A stretch of 15,469 nucleotides of DNA from Proteiniphilum sp. UBA4084 (GTDB lineage: Bacteria > Bacteroidota > Bacteroidia > Bacteroidales > Dysgonomonadaceae): positions 1 through 15,469 of the forward strand of contig DFYK01000014.1 of the NCBI GenBank assembly GCA_002383605.1, in the 5' to 3' direction. Shown one piece after another: positions 7,349-13,262 of this stretch. Both the position numbers and the translations under genes were made by a program. The stretch's first letter is position 1, and each line of letters opens with the position of its first letter. Under the pieces are notes generated by a model. It was not told the origin of the DNA. It was given only the letters and a program-made list of their open reading frames with translations, and did no database searches.

Positions 7349-7374
7349 TACCAAAATTATAAAAACAGAAGAAT

Positions 7375-8322
7375 ATGGCAAAAATTGCAGAAAATCTGAC
7401 CCAATTGGTCGGCAATACACCGTTACTGAAACTCAGTAATTTTGAAAAGGCCGAGGGAGCTGCGGCCCACCTCGTCGTGAAACTGGAGAGCTACAACCCT
7501 CTCGGAAGTGTAAAAGACCGTATTGCACTGGCCATGGTGGAGGATGCCGAGCAAAAAGGCCTGCTCAGGGAAGGCTCGGTACTCATTGAACCCACCAGCG
7601 GCAATACAGGCATCGGCCTTGCCTTTGTCTCCGCCATTAAAAAATACAGGCTTATTCTTACGATGCCCGAGACCATGAGTATTGAAAGGAGAAACCTGCT
7701 GAAAGCACTGGGTGCCGAGTTGGTACTCACACCCGGCAGCGAGGGCATGAAGGGAGCCATTGCCAAAGCCAAAGAACTGCAGTCCGAAATACCCAATGCG
7801 GTGATTCTGCAGCAGTTCGAAAATCAGGCCAACCCACAGATACACTATGCCACCACGGGTGAAGAAGTATGGAAAGACACCGACGGTAAAGTAGACATTT
7901 TTGTCAGTGGAGTGGGCACAGGAGGTACCGTGAGCGGCGCCGGAAAGAGACTGAAGGAGCTGAACCCCGCCATACAGGTGGTAGCCGTGGAACCCACCGA
8001 CTCACCGGTGCTCTCCGGCGGAAATCCAGGTCCACACAAGATCCAGGGCATTGGCGCCGGTTTTATACCCGGAACCTACGATGCTTCTGTGATAGATCGT
8101 GTAGTCACTGTGAGCAACGACGATGCCATCCGTACGAGCAGAAAGCTCGCCAAGGTGGAGGGCCTCCTGGTGGGTATCTCGTCGGGTGCCGCCGCATATG
8201 CTGCCCTGCAACTCGCAAAGGAACCTGAGAATGCCGGCAAAACCATCGTGGCAATCCTTCCCGACACCGGAGAGCGTTATTTCTCCACGGTATTATATGC
8301 CTTTGACGAATATCCCCTCTAA
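7375..8322 (+). CDS. cysK: Cysteine synthase A (O-acetylserine sulfhydrylase)
   Basis: It makes L-cysteine from O-acetylserine and sulfide using PLP. The 315-residue product has the family layout: LVGNTPLLKL at the start, PLP lysine K47 in NPLGSVKDRIA, the substrate loop TSGNTGIGLAF, the glycine-rich phosphate-binding GTGGTVSGAG, and VGISSGAA near the C-terminus that holds the pyridine nitrogen Ser. IQGIGAGFIP is the usual CysK/CysM segment. The N-terminal Lys-Ile-Ala-Glu form and length favour CysK over cystathionine beta-synthase, and there is no CBS regulatory extension. It is transcribed from its own promoter, opposite the response regulator gene. A Cys-rich mini-ORF lies 44 bases past its stop. 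Confidence 0.97.
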   Translation: MAKIAENLTQLVGNTPLLKLSNFEKAEGAAAHLVVKLESYNPLGSVKDRIALAMVEDAEQKGLLREGSVLIEPTSGNTGIGLAFVSAIKKYRLILTMPETMSIERRNLLKALGAELVLTPGSEGMKGAIAKAKELQSEIPNAVILQQFENQANPQIHYATTGEEVWKDTDGKVDIFVSGVGTGGTVSGAGKRLKELNPAIQVVAVEPTDSPVLSGGNPGPHKIQGIGAGFIPGTYDASVIDRVVTVSNDDAIRTSRKLAKVEGLLVGISSGAAAYAALQLAKEPENAGKTIVAILPDTGERYFSTVLYAFDEYPL

Positions 8323-8366
8323 GAAAATTTAAATTACGAAGATTGGTTACAAATAAATTCAATGCG

Positions 8367-8468
8367 ATGAACCCCGTTTTTAATAATATACAGAACCTGA
8401 TGAAGATGTCGACGGCTATTCGGATGACAATGTCCATGTGCTGTCGCCGTCGCTGCCCAGGGGAATGA
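8367..8468 (+). CDS. Met/Arg/Cys-rich 33-residue mini-ORF, candidate regulatory leader peptide
   Basis: ATG at 8367 opens 33 codons ending TGA at 8466-8468. The peptide begins MNPVFNNIQNL and its second half contains IRMTMSMCCRRRCPGE, with six Met in total, Cys at 25, 26 and 30, and Arg at 19 and 27-29. The codons for the Cys/Arg block lie in the 3' arm of a hairpin: CGACGGC (8410-8416) pairs with GCCGTCG (8446-8452), extended by GACA (8426-8429) with TGTC (8442-8445). Cys- and Arg-rich short ORFs are used as amino-acid-sensing leaders before sulfur genes in some bacteria, so a cysteine or sulfur sensor is plausible here, next to cysK. It does not directly precede an obvious sulfur operon, since the next gene starts 335 bases on and a palindrome intervenes. 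No database family is claimed. Confidence 0.4.
   Translation: MNPVFNNIQNLMKMSTAIRMTMSMCCRRRCPGE
8410..8452 (+). promoter_or_regulatory. Hairpin overlapping the Cys/Arg codons of the mini-ORF
   Basis: Seven-base arms CGACGGC / GCCGTCG enclose a bulge of 9 bases, a 4-bp inner stem GACA/TGTC and a 12-base loop. Ribosome stalling at the Cys or Arg codons would open or mask this stem, as expected for an attenuator; no U-tract follows it directly, so a simple terminator is not supported. Confidence 0.35.
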
Positions 8469-8512
8469 TGTGATTGAAACCTAACTGTGGGTGTTCAAAT
8501 AAAAAAGTAGAT

Positions 8513-8520
8513 TATATTTG
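8513..8520 (+). promoter_or_regulatory. Possible -7 element ahead of the palindrome and the lipoprotein gene
   Basis: TATATTTG matches TAnnTTTG. The -33 half is poor. No similar element is seen in 8720-8803, so this could be the promoter for the gene at 8804, placing the whole palindrome in its 5' leader. Confidence 0.35.
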
Positions 8521-8552
8521 CAGTGTTATTGGATGCAATCCATACTGACTGT

Positions 8553-8718
8553 TTTTTTGCAACCAAGACAGAGACCTTTAAATGTTTTGTGGGGACCCAT
8601 CGCTCAAATTGAGCGTAAAAAGAGGAGTTGTCTGAGCGAAACGAGTTCTCCTCTTTTAGCTCATGCGAGCGATAATGGGTCACAAAACATTGACAGTCAA
8701 TGTCTTGGTTGCAAAAAA
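8553..8718. repeat. 166-bp near-perfect palindromic element
   Basis: Arms from outside in: 8553-8570 pairs perfectly (18 bp) with 8701-8718; AATGTTTTGTG (8581-8591) with CACAAAACATT (8681-8691); ACCCAT (8595-8600) with ATGGGT (8675-8680); CGCTC (8601-8605) with GAGCG (8667-8671) across a 3-base bulge; GAGC (8611-8614) with GCTC (8659-8662); and TAAAAAGAGGAG (8616-8627) with CTCCTCTTTTA (8648-8658), leaving a loop of about 20 bases. CGCTCAA-A-TTGAGCG (8601-8615) is a smaller hairpin that competes with the long fold. Open frames across the element are mirror artefacts of the palindrome. It may be a MITE-like or REP-like element, or a structured RNA; no transposase or clear target duplication is seen. 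Confidence 0.85.
8616..8658. terminator. Possible bidirectional terminator at the palindrome's tip
   Basis: The stem AAAAAGAGGAG...CTCCTCTTTT gives an A-rich 5' and T-rich 3' flank on both strands, the form of a bidirectional rho-independent terminator. The loop is long (about 20 bases) and the stem moderate, and it sits inside a larger palindrome, so this role is uncertain. Confidence 0.3.
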
Positions 8719-8803
8719 TAGATGAGATACCTGTAAAAAATCAACAGTTGGTTGCTAAAATAAAGGATTCACAAATTATTAAAACAGACAAAATAACATC
8801 AAT

Positions 8804-10030
8804 ATGAAGAATTTTCAATTTTTATTTCTTGCTATTCTGATGACAGGCCTTGGCTCCTGTGTAAAAAAAGGAGGGTTGCAGGAAGGCACATGGAGAGGCG
8901 AGCTCGCGCTGGCGGGCGACCGCAGGGCGCCTTTCCTGTTTGAGGTGAAGAAGCAGGGCACCGACTCTGCCACCTTCACCCTGATCAACGGAGAGGAACG
9001 GGTAGAGCTGCCCGGCGCCGCATTTCACGGCGACACGCTCATCGTCCCCATCGTGGCCTATGATGCCGTGCTCAAAGGATTTGTCACGGGCGACCACATT
9101 GAGGGAAAGTTTATCAAGAATTACATCGAAGACGATCCCGGCGTACCTTTTACCGCTGTCTATGGCGTGACAGAACGTTTTGCGCCCGCCACACAACCCA
9201 CCACAAGGAAGATCGATGGCAAGTGGGATGTGCTCTTCGTGGGCGAATCCGGAGATTCCGCCCACAACGTGGGCATCTTCAAAACCGACGGAGCCATTGT
9301 CACCGGTTCCATACTGACCAACACCGGCGACCTCCGCTTTCTGGAAGGCGCCTATACCGGTGAGGGTGTGCAGCTCTCCGCCTTTGGCGGACTGAGTCCC
9401 TATTACATCGAACTCACCTTCACAGCAGATACCCTTTTCGAGGGTACTTTTTACACGACTCGCGGCACCACACAACTTCAGGGCACGAAGAACGACGCGG
9501 CAGCGCTGGCCGATGCCTACTCGCTGGCCGGCCTCAAGCCGGGTTACGAAACACTGAGCTTCTCACTGCCCGATCTGGAAGGAAATACCGTTTCACTCAG
9601 TGACGAACGGTATAAAGGCAAAGTGGTGATTGTGTCGATTCTCGGGAGCTGGTGCCCCAACTGCCTCGATGAGATGGCGTTTCTGGCGCCCTGGTATGAA
9701 GAGAACAAAGGGCGGGGCGTGGAGATCCTCGGTATCGCCTTTGAACGGAAAGACGACGAAGCCTATGCAAAGAAAGCCATTGACCAGCTTAAAGAACGCT
9801 ATCATACCGGCTACCCCATCCTCTTTGGCGGAGCGGTCGGCAAGGAAAATGTGGCCGGTGCGTTGCCCGAGCTGGACAACTTCTCCAGTTATCCCACCAC
9901 CATTTTTATCGATAAGCAGGGCAAGGTACGCACCATTCATACCGGCTTCAACGGACCGGCTACCGGCCTCTTTTATGAAGAATTCATCAAAGAGTTCAAC
10001 GCTTTGGTTGATTCCCTATTGGAGGAATAA
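8804..10030 (+). CDS. TlpA-family thiol-disulfide lipoprotein with N-terminal beta-rich domain
   Basis: The 408-residue product has a lipoprotein signal peptide ending LGSC, so lipidation at C19 is expected, with periplasm-facing or outer-membrane anchoring. Residues about 25-240 form a beta-rich region of unclear family made of two similar-looking halves, each starting with a GxW segment (GTWRGELAL near 28, GKWDVLFVG near 140); this may be a duplicated calycin-like barrel. The C-terminal about 250-400 is a thioredoxin fold of AhpC/TSA-TlpA type: active site WCPNC with C284 and C287, and cis-Pro region SSYPTTIFID. It probably reduces disulfides in the envelope; the partner is unknown. The gene has no obvious promoter of its own after 8720, and the palindrome lies in its upstream region. 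It ends where heptad repeats begin. Confidence 0.88.
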   Translation: MKNFQFLFLAILMTGLGSCVKKGGLQEGTWRGELALAGDRRAPFLFEVKKQGTDSATFTLINGEERVELPGAAFHGDTLIVPIVAYDAVLKGFVTGDHIEGKFIKNYIEDDPGVPFTAVYGVTERFAPATQPTTRKIDGKWDVLFVGESGDSAHNVGIFKTDGAIVTGSILTNTGDLRFLEGAYTGEGVQLSAFGGLSPYYIELTFTADTLFEGTFYTTRGTTQLQGTKNDAAALADAYSLAGLKPGYETLSFSLPDLEGNTVSLSDERYKGKVVIVSILGSWCPNCLDEMAFLAPWYEENKGRGVEILGIAFERKDDEAYAKKAIDQLKERYHTGYPILFGGAVGKENVAGALPELDNFSSYPTTIFIDKQGKVRTIHTGFNGPATGLFYEEFIKEFNALVDSLLEE

Positions 10031-10032
10031 AG

Positions 10033-10196
10033 CTGAATCCTGAATCCTGACCGCTAAACCCCAAACCGCTGCCCAGGTACACGCTTCCACTTCCAAAGCT
10101 GACAGCTGAATCCTGAATCCTGAATCCTGACCGCTGAATCCTGAAAGCTGATAGCTGATAGCTGACCGCTGATTCCTGACTCCTGACCGCTTAAAC
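10033..10196 (+). repeat. CTGAnnn heptad arrays, two blocks around a CCGCTGCCC core
   Basis: Two bases after the lipoprotein stop come CTGAATC, CTGAATC, CTGACCG, CTAAACC (10033-10060), then CCAAACCGCTGCCC and a spacer, then 13 heptads in perfect register (10099-10189: units CTGACAG, CTGAATC, CTGACCG, CTGAAAG, CTGATAG, CTGATTC, CTGACTC), closing with CTTAAAC (10190-10196). The next gene's ATG is 3 bases later. Four bases of each unit (CTGA) are invariant; the last three vary. Because 7 is not a multiple of 3, the TGA of successive units closes all three plus-strand frames. Confidence 0.9.
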
Positions 10197-10199
10197 ATC

Positions 10200-11771
10200 A
10201 TGCAAAAGTTTTCATTTCGTTTTATTCTCCTTCTCTTTTTCCTGTTTTCAGTCACCCTGCATGTGACTGGGCAAGAAAGTGATGGGATGGAGGTCAACCT
10301 GATAAAGCAACCCCTTCGTTTCAGATCAAGTTATGAACTGTTGAAAATGTCAAGGGAACCTGATCTGGGCATGTTGGGGATGGGAGCTGACTTTTTTATT
10401 GTGGATAAGCTTCCCAATCTCTATTTTACAATCAATACCTATTCGGCCATCATTGGAACGAGGCCGGGATTGATCACCTTCGGTACGGGAGCAGGATATG
10501 TTCAACCCCTGTTTCGATCCCCCTTATCGTTGGATGCGGGAATCTTTGTAGGTGGAGGCGGAGGCGGAGGTGCTCCCGATGGCGGAGGGTTAATCACGCG
10601 TCTGCACCTCAACCTCTCTTACAGCATAAAACAAGTTTCGTTGTTCGGAGGCTACTCCCGGTTGGATTTTCCAAACGGAGACATCGGAGGAAACAATTTC
10701 AATGTTGGCCTCACCTTGTCTACACAATTCAGCACGGCAAGAAGGTCAGGTACCGCATCCATGGCAGCAGATTTTGAGGATACGCTCGATAAAGAATCAA
10801 AATTCAGGGTGCAGATTACCGGACAGAATTATATAAAATTTGCTGGTCGCCCTACCTTTCCCAGTAATATACCAGCGCCCAAAGAAGGTGAGATTTCTTT
10901 GGTTGGCATCGAGTTGGATCATTTTTTTCATAACAAATGGTATGCGGCACTGAAATTACATGGTGCGGTAGCAGGCGGTATCGATGGCTATATGAGTTAT
11001 TTAGTCGGCCTGGGATTTGAACAGGCGCTAGGGACCGATCGATTGACCCTTGACACCCAGCTGCTGGCAGGTCCCAGTGGCGGAGGAGGTATAGCAAGTG
11101 GCGGAGGAGGAATCATCCAGGGGTCGGTCGGTTTAAGAGCCCTGTTGGGAAATGCGTATGGAATCAAAGCCGCAATTGGTCAGACAATCACTCCCGGAGG
11201 GGAGTTTAATGGCACACTATTGGAATTGGGTTTATCCAAAAACTTCCAGTTTGCTTCAACGGGGAGTGACCGTCAGAAAACCGCCTATCGTCTGAAGGAC
11301 ACGGATCGGCTCCATGAGTTTGGTTTTGAATTGCTGAACCGGACCTATTACCCTTCCACCAAATCAATAGACAAAAATGGAAGTCCTTATGACCGGGCTT
11401 TCAACCTGATGGGGTTGGTCGTGTCAAAAAAATTAAATCATCATTTTGATATTCTGGGAGCAACCTATTGGGCATACCAGGGATCTTATGGAGCTTATGC
11501 CGAAGGCCTTTTGGGTGTAGGATATCGGTATGGATGGACGCCTTCCTGGAAATTCCGCGCGCAGGTACTGGGAGGTGCAGCCGGAGGTGGAGGCATTGAT
11601 ACAGGCAATGGATTGGTTTTTCAGTATAGCGCCGGATTGGCTCATCAGATCAATCAAAACTGGGGATTTTCTATCGGCGCTGGACAGATGGTGGGTGTGA
11701 AAGGCAATTTTAAGCCCATCTTTACGGATATCGGCATCATCTACAGATTCGCAACCATACAGAATCGATAG
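10200..11771 (+). CDS. Exported, probably outer-membrane, protein with three glycine-rich loops (unrecognised)
   Basis: I do not recognise this 523-residue protein. It has a Sec signal peptide (hydrophobic residues 8-22, ending VTGQE). The rest alternates short amphipathic strands with polar turns, ends in an aromatic-containing strand (IIYRFATIQNR), and has no other long hydrophobic segment, as expected of an outer-membrane barrel. Three similar segments recur: AGIFVGGGGGGGAPDGGGL (about 113-131), LLAGPSGGGGIASGGGGI (288-305) and VLGGAAGGGGIDTGNGL (456-472). Each is followed by a strand-like hydrophobic/polar alternation, which suggests an internal repeat. Base composition is visibly more AT-rich than the neighbouring lipoprotein gene (26 of 60 G+C in line 10321-10380 against 35 of 60 in 9241-9300). 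No promoter is visible; the heptad array ends 3 bases before the ATG. Confidence 0.7.
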   Translation: MQKFSFRFILLLFFLFSVTLHVTGQESDGMEVNLIKQPLRFRSSYELLKMSREPDLGMLGMGADFFIVDKLPNLYFTINTYSAIIGTRPGLITFGTGAGYVQPLFRSPLSLDAGIFVGGGGGGGAPDGGGLITRLHLNLSYSIKQVSLFGGYSRLDFPNGDIGGNNFNVGLTLSTQFSTARRSGTASMAADFEDTLDKESKFRVQITGQNYIKFAGRPTFPSNIPAPKEGEISLVGIELDHFFHNKWYAALKLHGAVAGGIDGYMSYLVGLGFEQALGTDRLTLDTQLLAGPSGGGGIASGGGGIIQGSVGLRALLGNAYGIKAAIGQTITPGGEFNGTLLELGLSKNFQFASTGSDRQKTAYRLKDTDRLHEFGFELLNRTYYPSTKSIDKNGSPYDRAFNLMGLVVSKKLNHHFDILGATYWAYQGSYGAYAEGLLGVGYRYGWTPSWKFRAQVLGGAAGGGGIDTGNGLVFQYSAGLAHQINQNWGFSIGAGQMVGVKGNFKPIFTDIGIIYRFATIQNR

Positions 11772-11777
11772 AATCCG

Positions 11778-11879
11778 CTGACCGCTGCCCGCCAAATTCT
11801 CAAATCGCTCACTCTAACACCAACCCCACTACCCAAGCTGATCGCTGACACCTGACAGCTGACAGCTGACAGCTTAACC
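11778..11879 (+). repeat. CTGAnnn heptad element between convergent genes
   Basis: Six bases after the stop of the preceding gene comes CTGACCG followed by CTGCCCG (11778-11791), then a 46-base spacer, then CTGATCG, CTGACAC, CTGACAG x3 and the end unit CTTAACC (11838-11879). The last base abuts the stop codon (11880-11882) of the minus-strand gene. The order core, spacer, array, end unit is the same as at 5490-5646 and 10066-10196, but with a longer spacer. Confidence 0.85.
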
Positions 11880-13097
11880 CTAAAACATATCCTCCATCAA
11901 ATCATCCACACTCTCCAGTCCTATCGACATGCGGAGTGTGGTTTCTTTTATGTCCATGGCGGCACGTTGTTCGGGAGTGAAGGTGCCATAGATGGTGCTT
12001 GCAGGGTGAATGATGAGTGTACGGTTGTCGAAGAGATTTGTGGCACGGCGAATCAGCCTGAGCCGGTTCATGAAGGCATAACATCGTTCTTTTGAATCCA
12101 GGTCGAACGTCAGCATCGCTCCCGGACATACTCCAAACTGTCTTTTGCTCACTTCATAATAAGGATTGTCCGGCAGTCCCGGATAATTGACCGACACCAC
12201 ACCCGGCATCGACTGCAACCTTCCGGCAATCTCCTGGCATCCGGCTGCTTGCCGTTCGTAGCGAATCTGCAATGTTTCCAGTCCCAGCGACTGCATATAA
12301 GCCACCTCCGGTGTCATGTAGGCACCCAGGTTGCGGTGTATCTCCTTGCGCAGTTTAAAGTGGAAGGCCGACGCTTCGGCGTCGGCAAAAGGCTTCAGCT
12401 TGGGAGAGTGCGACCAGTCGAACTTCCCGTAATCGATGATCAGTCCCCCCAGACTGGTTCCTCCGCCCGAGATATACTTGGTGCTCGATATCACATCGAT
12501 GTCGATGCCGAAGTAAGATGCACGAAAGGTGCTGAAAGGAATGAGTGTGGTATCGGCGATGAGCGGAACGTTTCTTTCGTGCGCGACAGCAGCCAATGCC
12601 AACAGGTCCACCACTTCCATTTGCGGGTTGGTGATCACCTCCGCAAAGACGCTGCATGTATTTCCGTCGATGCTGGCTGCTACTTCCTCTGCGTTTGTCA
12701 GGTCGCAGAAACGTATTTCCACGCCAAAGGCGCCCAGCGTATTTACGAAGAAGGAGTATGTATTTCCAAAGAGGTGGCGCGATGTAACCAGGTTGCAGCC
12801 ACTCCATGCGAGGGTAAAAAATGTGTTGCTGATGGCTGCCATGCCCGAGTTGAGGGCAGTCACCCCATGAGCACCGGTCGCCACTTTCACCCGTTCTTCA
12901 AAGTACTGCACCGTTGGGTTTGTCACTCTTGAGTAAGTATGTTCATTTGTACGACCGCAGAAGGCGGCTGCCATCTCTTCTGCCGTCTCAAATTCATAAG
13001 CCAGCGCGTGATAGACCGGCATCGAGAGAGCACCATATGCATCGTTTTTCGGATAGGGAAGCCCCAGCAGCTTTGTTTCGTATTTTGTTTCTTTCAT
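11880..13097 (-). CDS. Cys/Met metabolism PLP-dependent enzyme, probably O-acetylhomoserine sulfhydrylase type
   Basis: A fold-type I PLP enzyme of the Cys/Met metabolism family, 405 residues from the chosen start. Motifs: TYSRVTNPTVQYFEERV near the N-terminus, LNSGMAAI (PLP phosphate loop), ADTTLIPF (Asp pairing with the PLP nitrogen) and SSTKYISGGGTSLGG with PLP lysine K207. The GGGTSLGG form is nearest to the O-acetylhomoserine sulfhydrylases (GGHGTSIGG) rather than cystathionine gamma-synthases, but methionine gamma-lyase cannot be excluded. It would make homocysteine from O-acetylhomoserine and sulfide. The start at 13097 (MKETKYETKLLGLPYP) is chosen because a TACATTTG -7 element lies at 13119-13126, inside the longer reading that opens at 13178. 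It is convergent with the gene at 10200 and divergent from the barrel gene at 13263. Confidence 0.88.
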   Translation of the reverse strand: MKETKYETKLLGLPYPKNDAYGALSMPVYHALAYEFETAEEMAAAFCGRTNEHTYSRVTNPTVQYFEERVKVATGAHGVTALNSGMAAISNTFFTLAWSGCNLVTSRHLFGNTYSFFVNTLGAFGVEIRFCDLTNAEEVAASIDGNTCSVFAEVITNPQMEVVDLLALAAVAHERNVPLIADTTLIPFSTFRASYFGIDIDVISSTKYISGGGTSLGGLIIDYGKFDWSHSPKLKPFADAEASAFHFKLRKEIHRNLGAYMTPEVAYMQSLGLETLQIRYERQAAGCQEIAGRLQSMPGVVSVNYPGLPDNPYYEVSKRQFGVCPGAMLTFDLDSKERCYAFMNRLRLIRRATNLFDNRTLIIHPASTIYGTFTPEQRAAMDIKETTLRMSIGLESVDDLMEDMF

Positions 13098-13118
13098 TTC
13101 CGACAATCTTTTCATTTG

Positions 13119-13126
13119 CAAATGTA
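13119..13126 (-). promoter_or_regulatory. -7 element of the PLP enzyme gene
   Basis: TACATTTG on the minus strand matches TAnnTTTG. A start of transcription about 7 bases on leaves a leader of roughly 15 bases before the ATG at 13097. A good -33 TTG is not seen. This argues against the upstream starts at 13115 and 13178. Confidence 0.5.
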
Positions 13127-13187
13127 CACAGTTTCCCGATTTATTCATCCCGTTCATCGATGAAAAATTGCCATTCATCTATTCCGC

Positions 13188-13218
13188 TTGAAGCCCGCCG
13201 ACATTATTTCTATCTTTG
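13188..13218 (+). promoter_or_regulatory. Promoter of the outer-membrane barrel gene
   Basis: TTG (13188-13190), 20 bases, TATCTTTG (13211-13218), a full match to the Bacteroidota consensus. The 5' leader is about 38 bases to the ATG at 13263. Confidence 0.75.
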
Positions 13219-13262
13219 TGGCAACGGTGCGTAATTCGTTTTCAACCCTTTTCAATAAACTG

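Noticed and set aside
8495..8721. Overlapping 62- and 67-codon ORFs on both strands
   Set aside because: They lie almost wholly within the 166-bp palindrome and mirror each other; they are products of the inverted repeat.
10099..10189. CRISPR array
   Set aside because: Units are 7 bases with no spacers, far below the repeat and spacer sizes of CRISPR, and no cas gene is present.
10016..10297. 93-codon minus-strand ORF with repeated QLSA-type segments
   Set aside because: It is the reverse reading of the heptad array, which has no stop on that strand, and it overlaps two convincing plus-strand genes.
13098..13178. 27-residue N-terminal extension of the PLP enzyme
   Set aside because: It overlaps the likely -7 element at 13119-13126, and the family N-terminus begins at the ATG at 13097.
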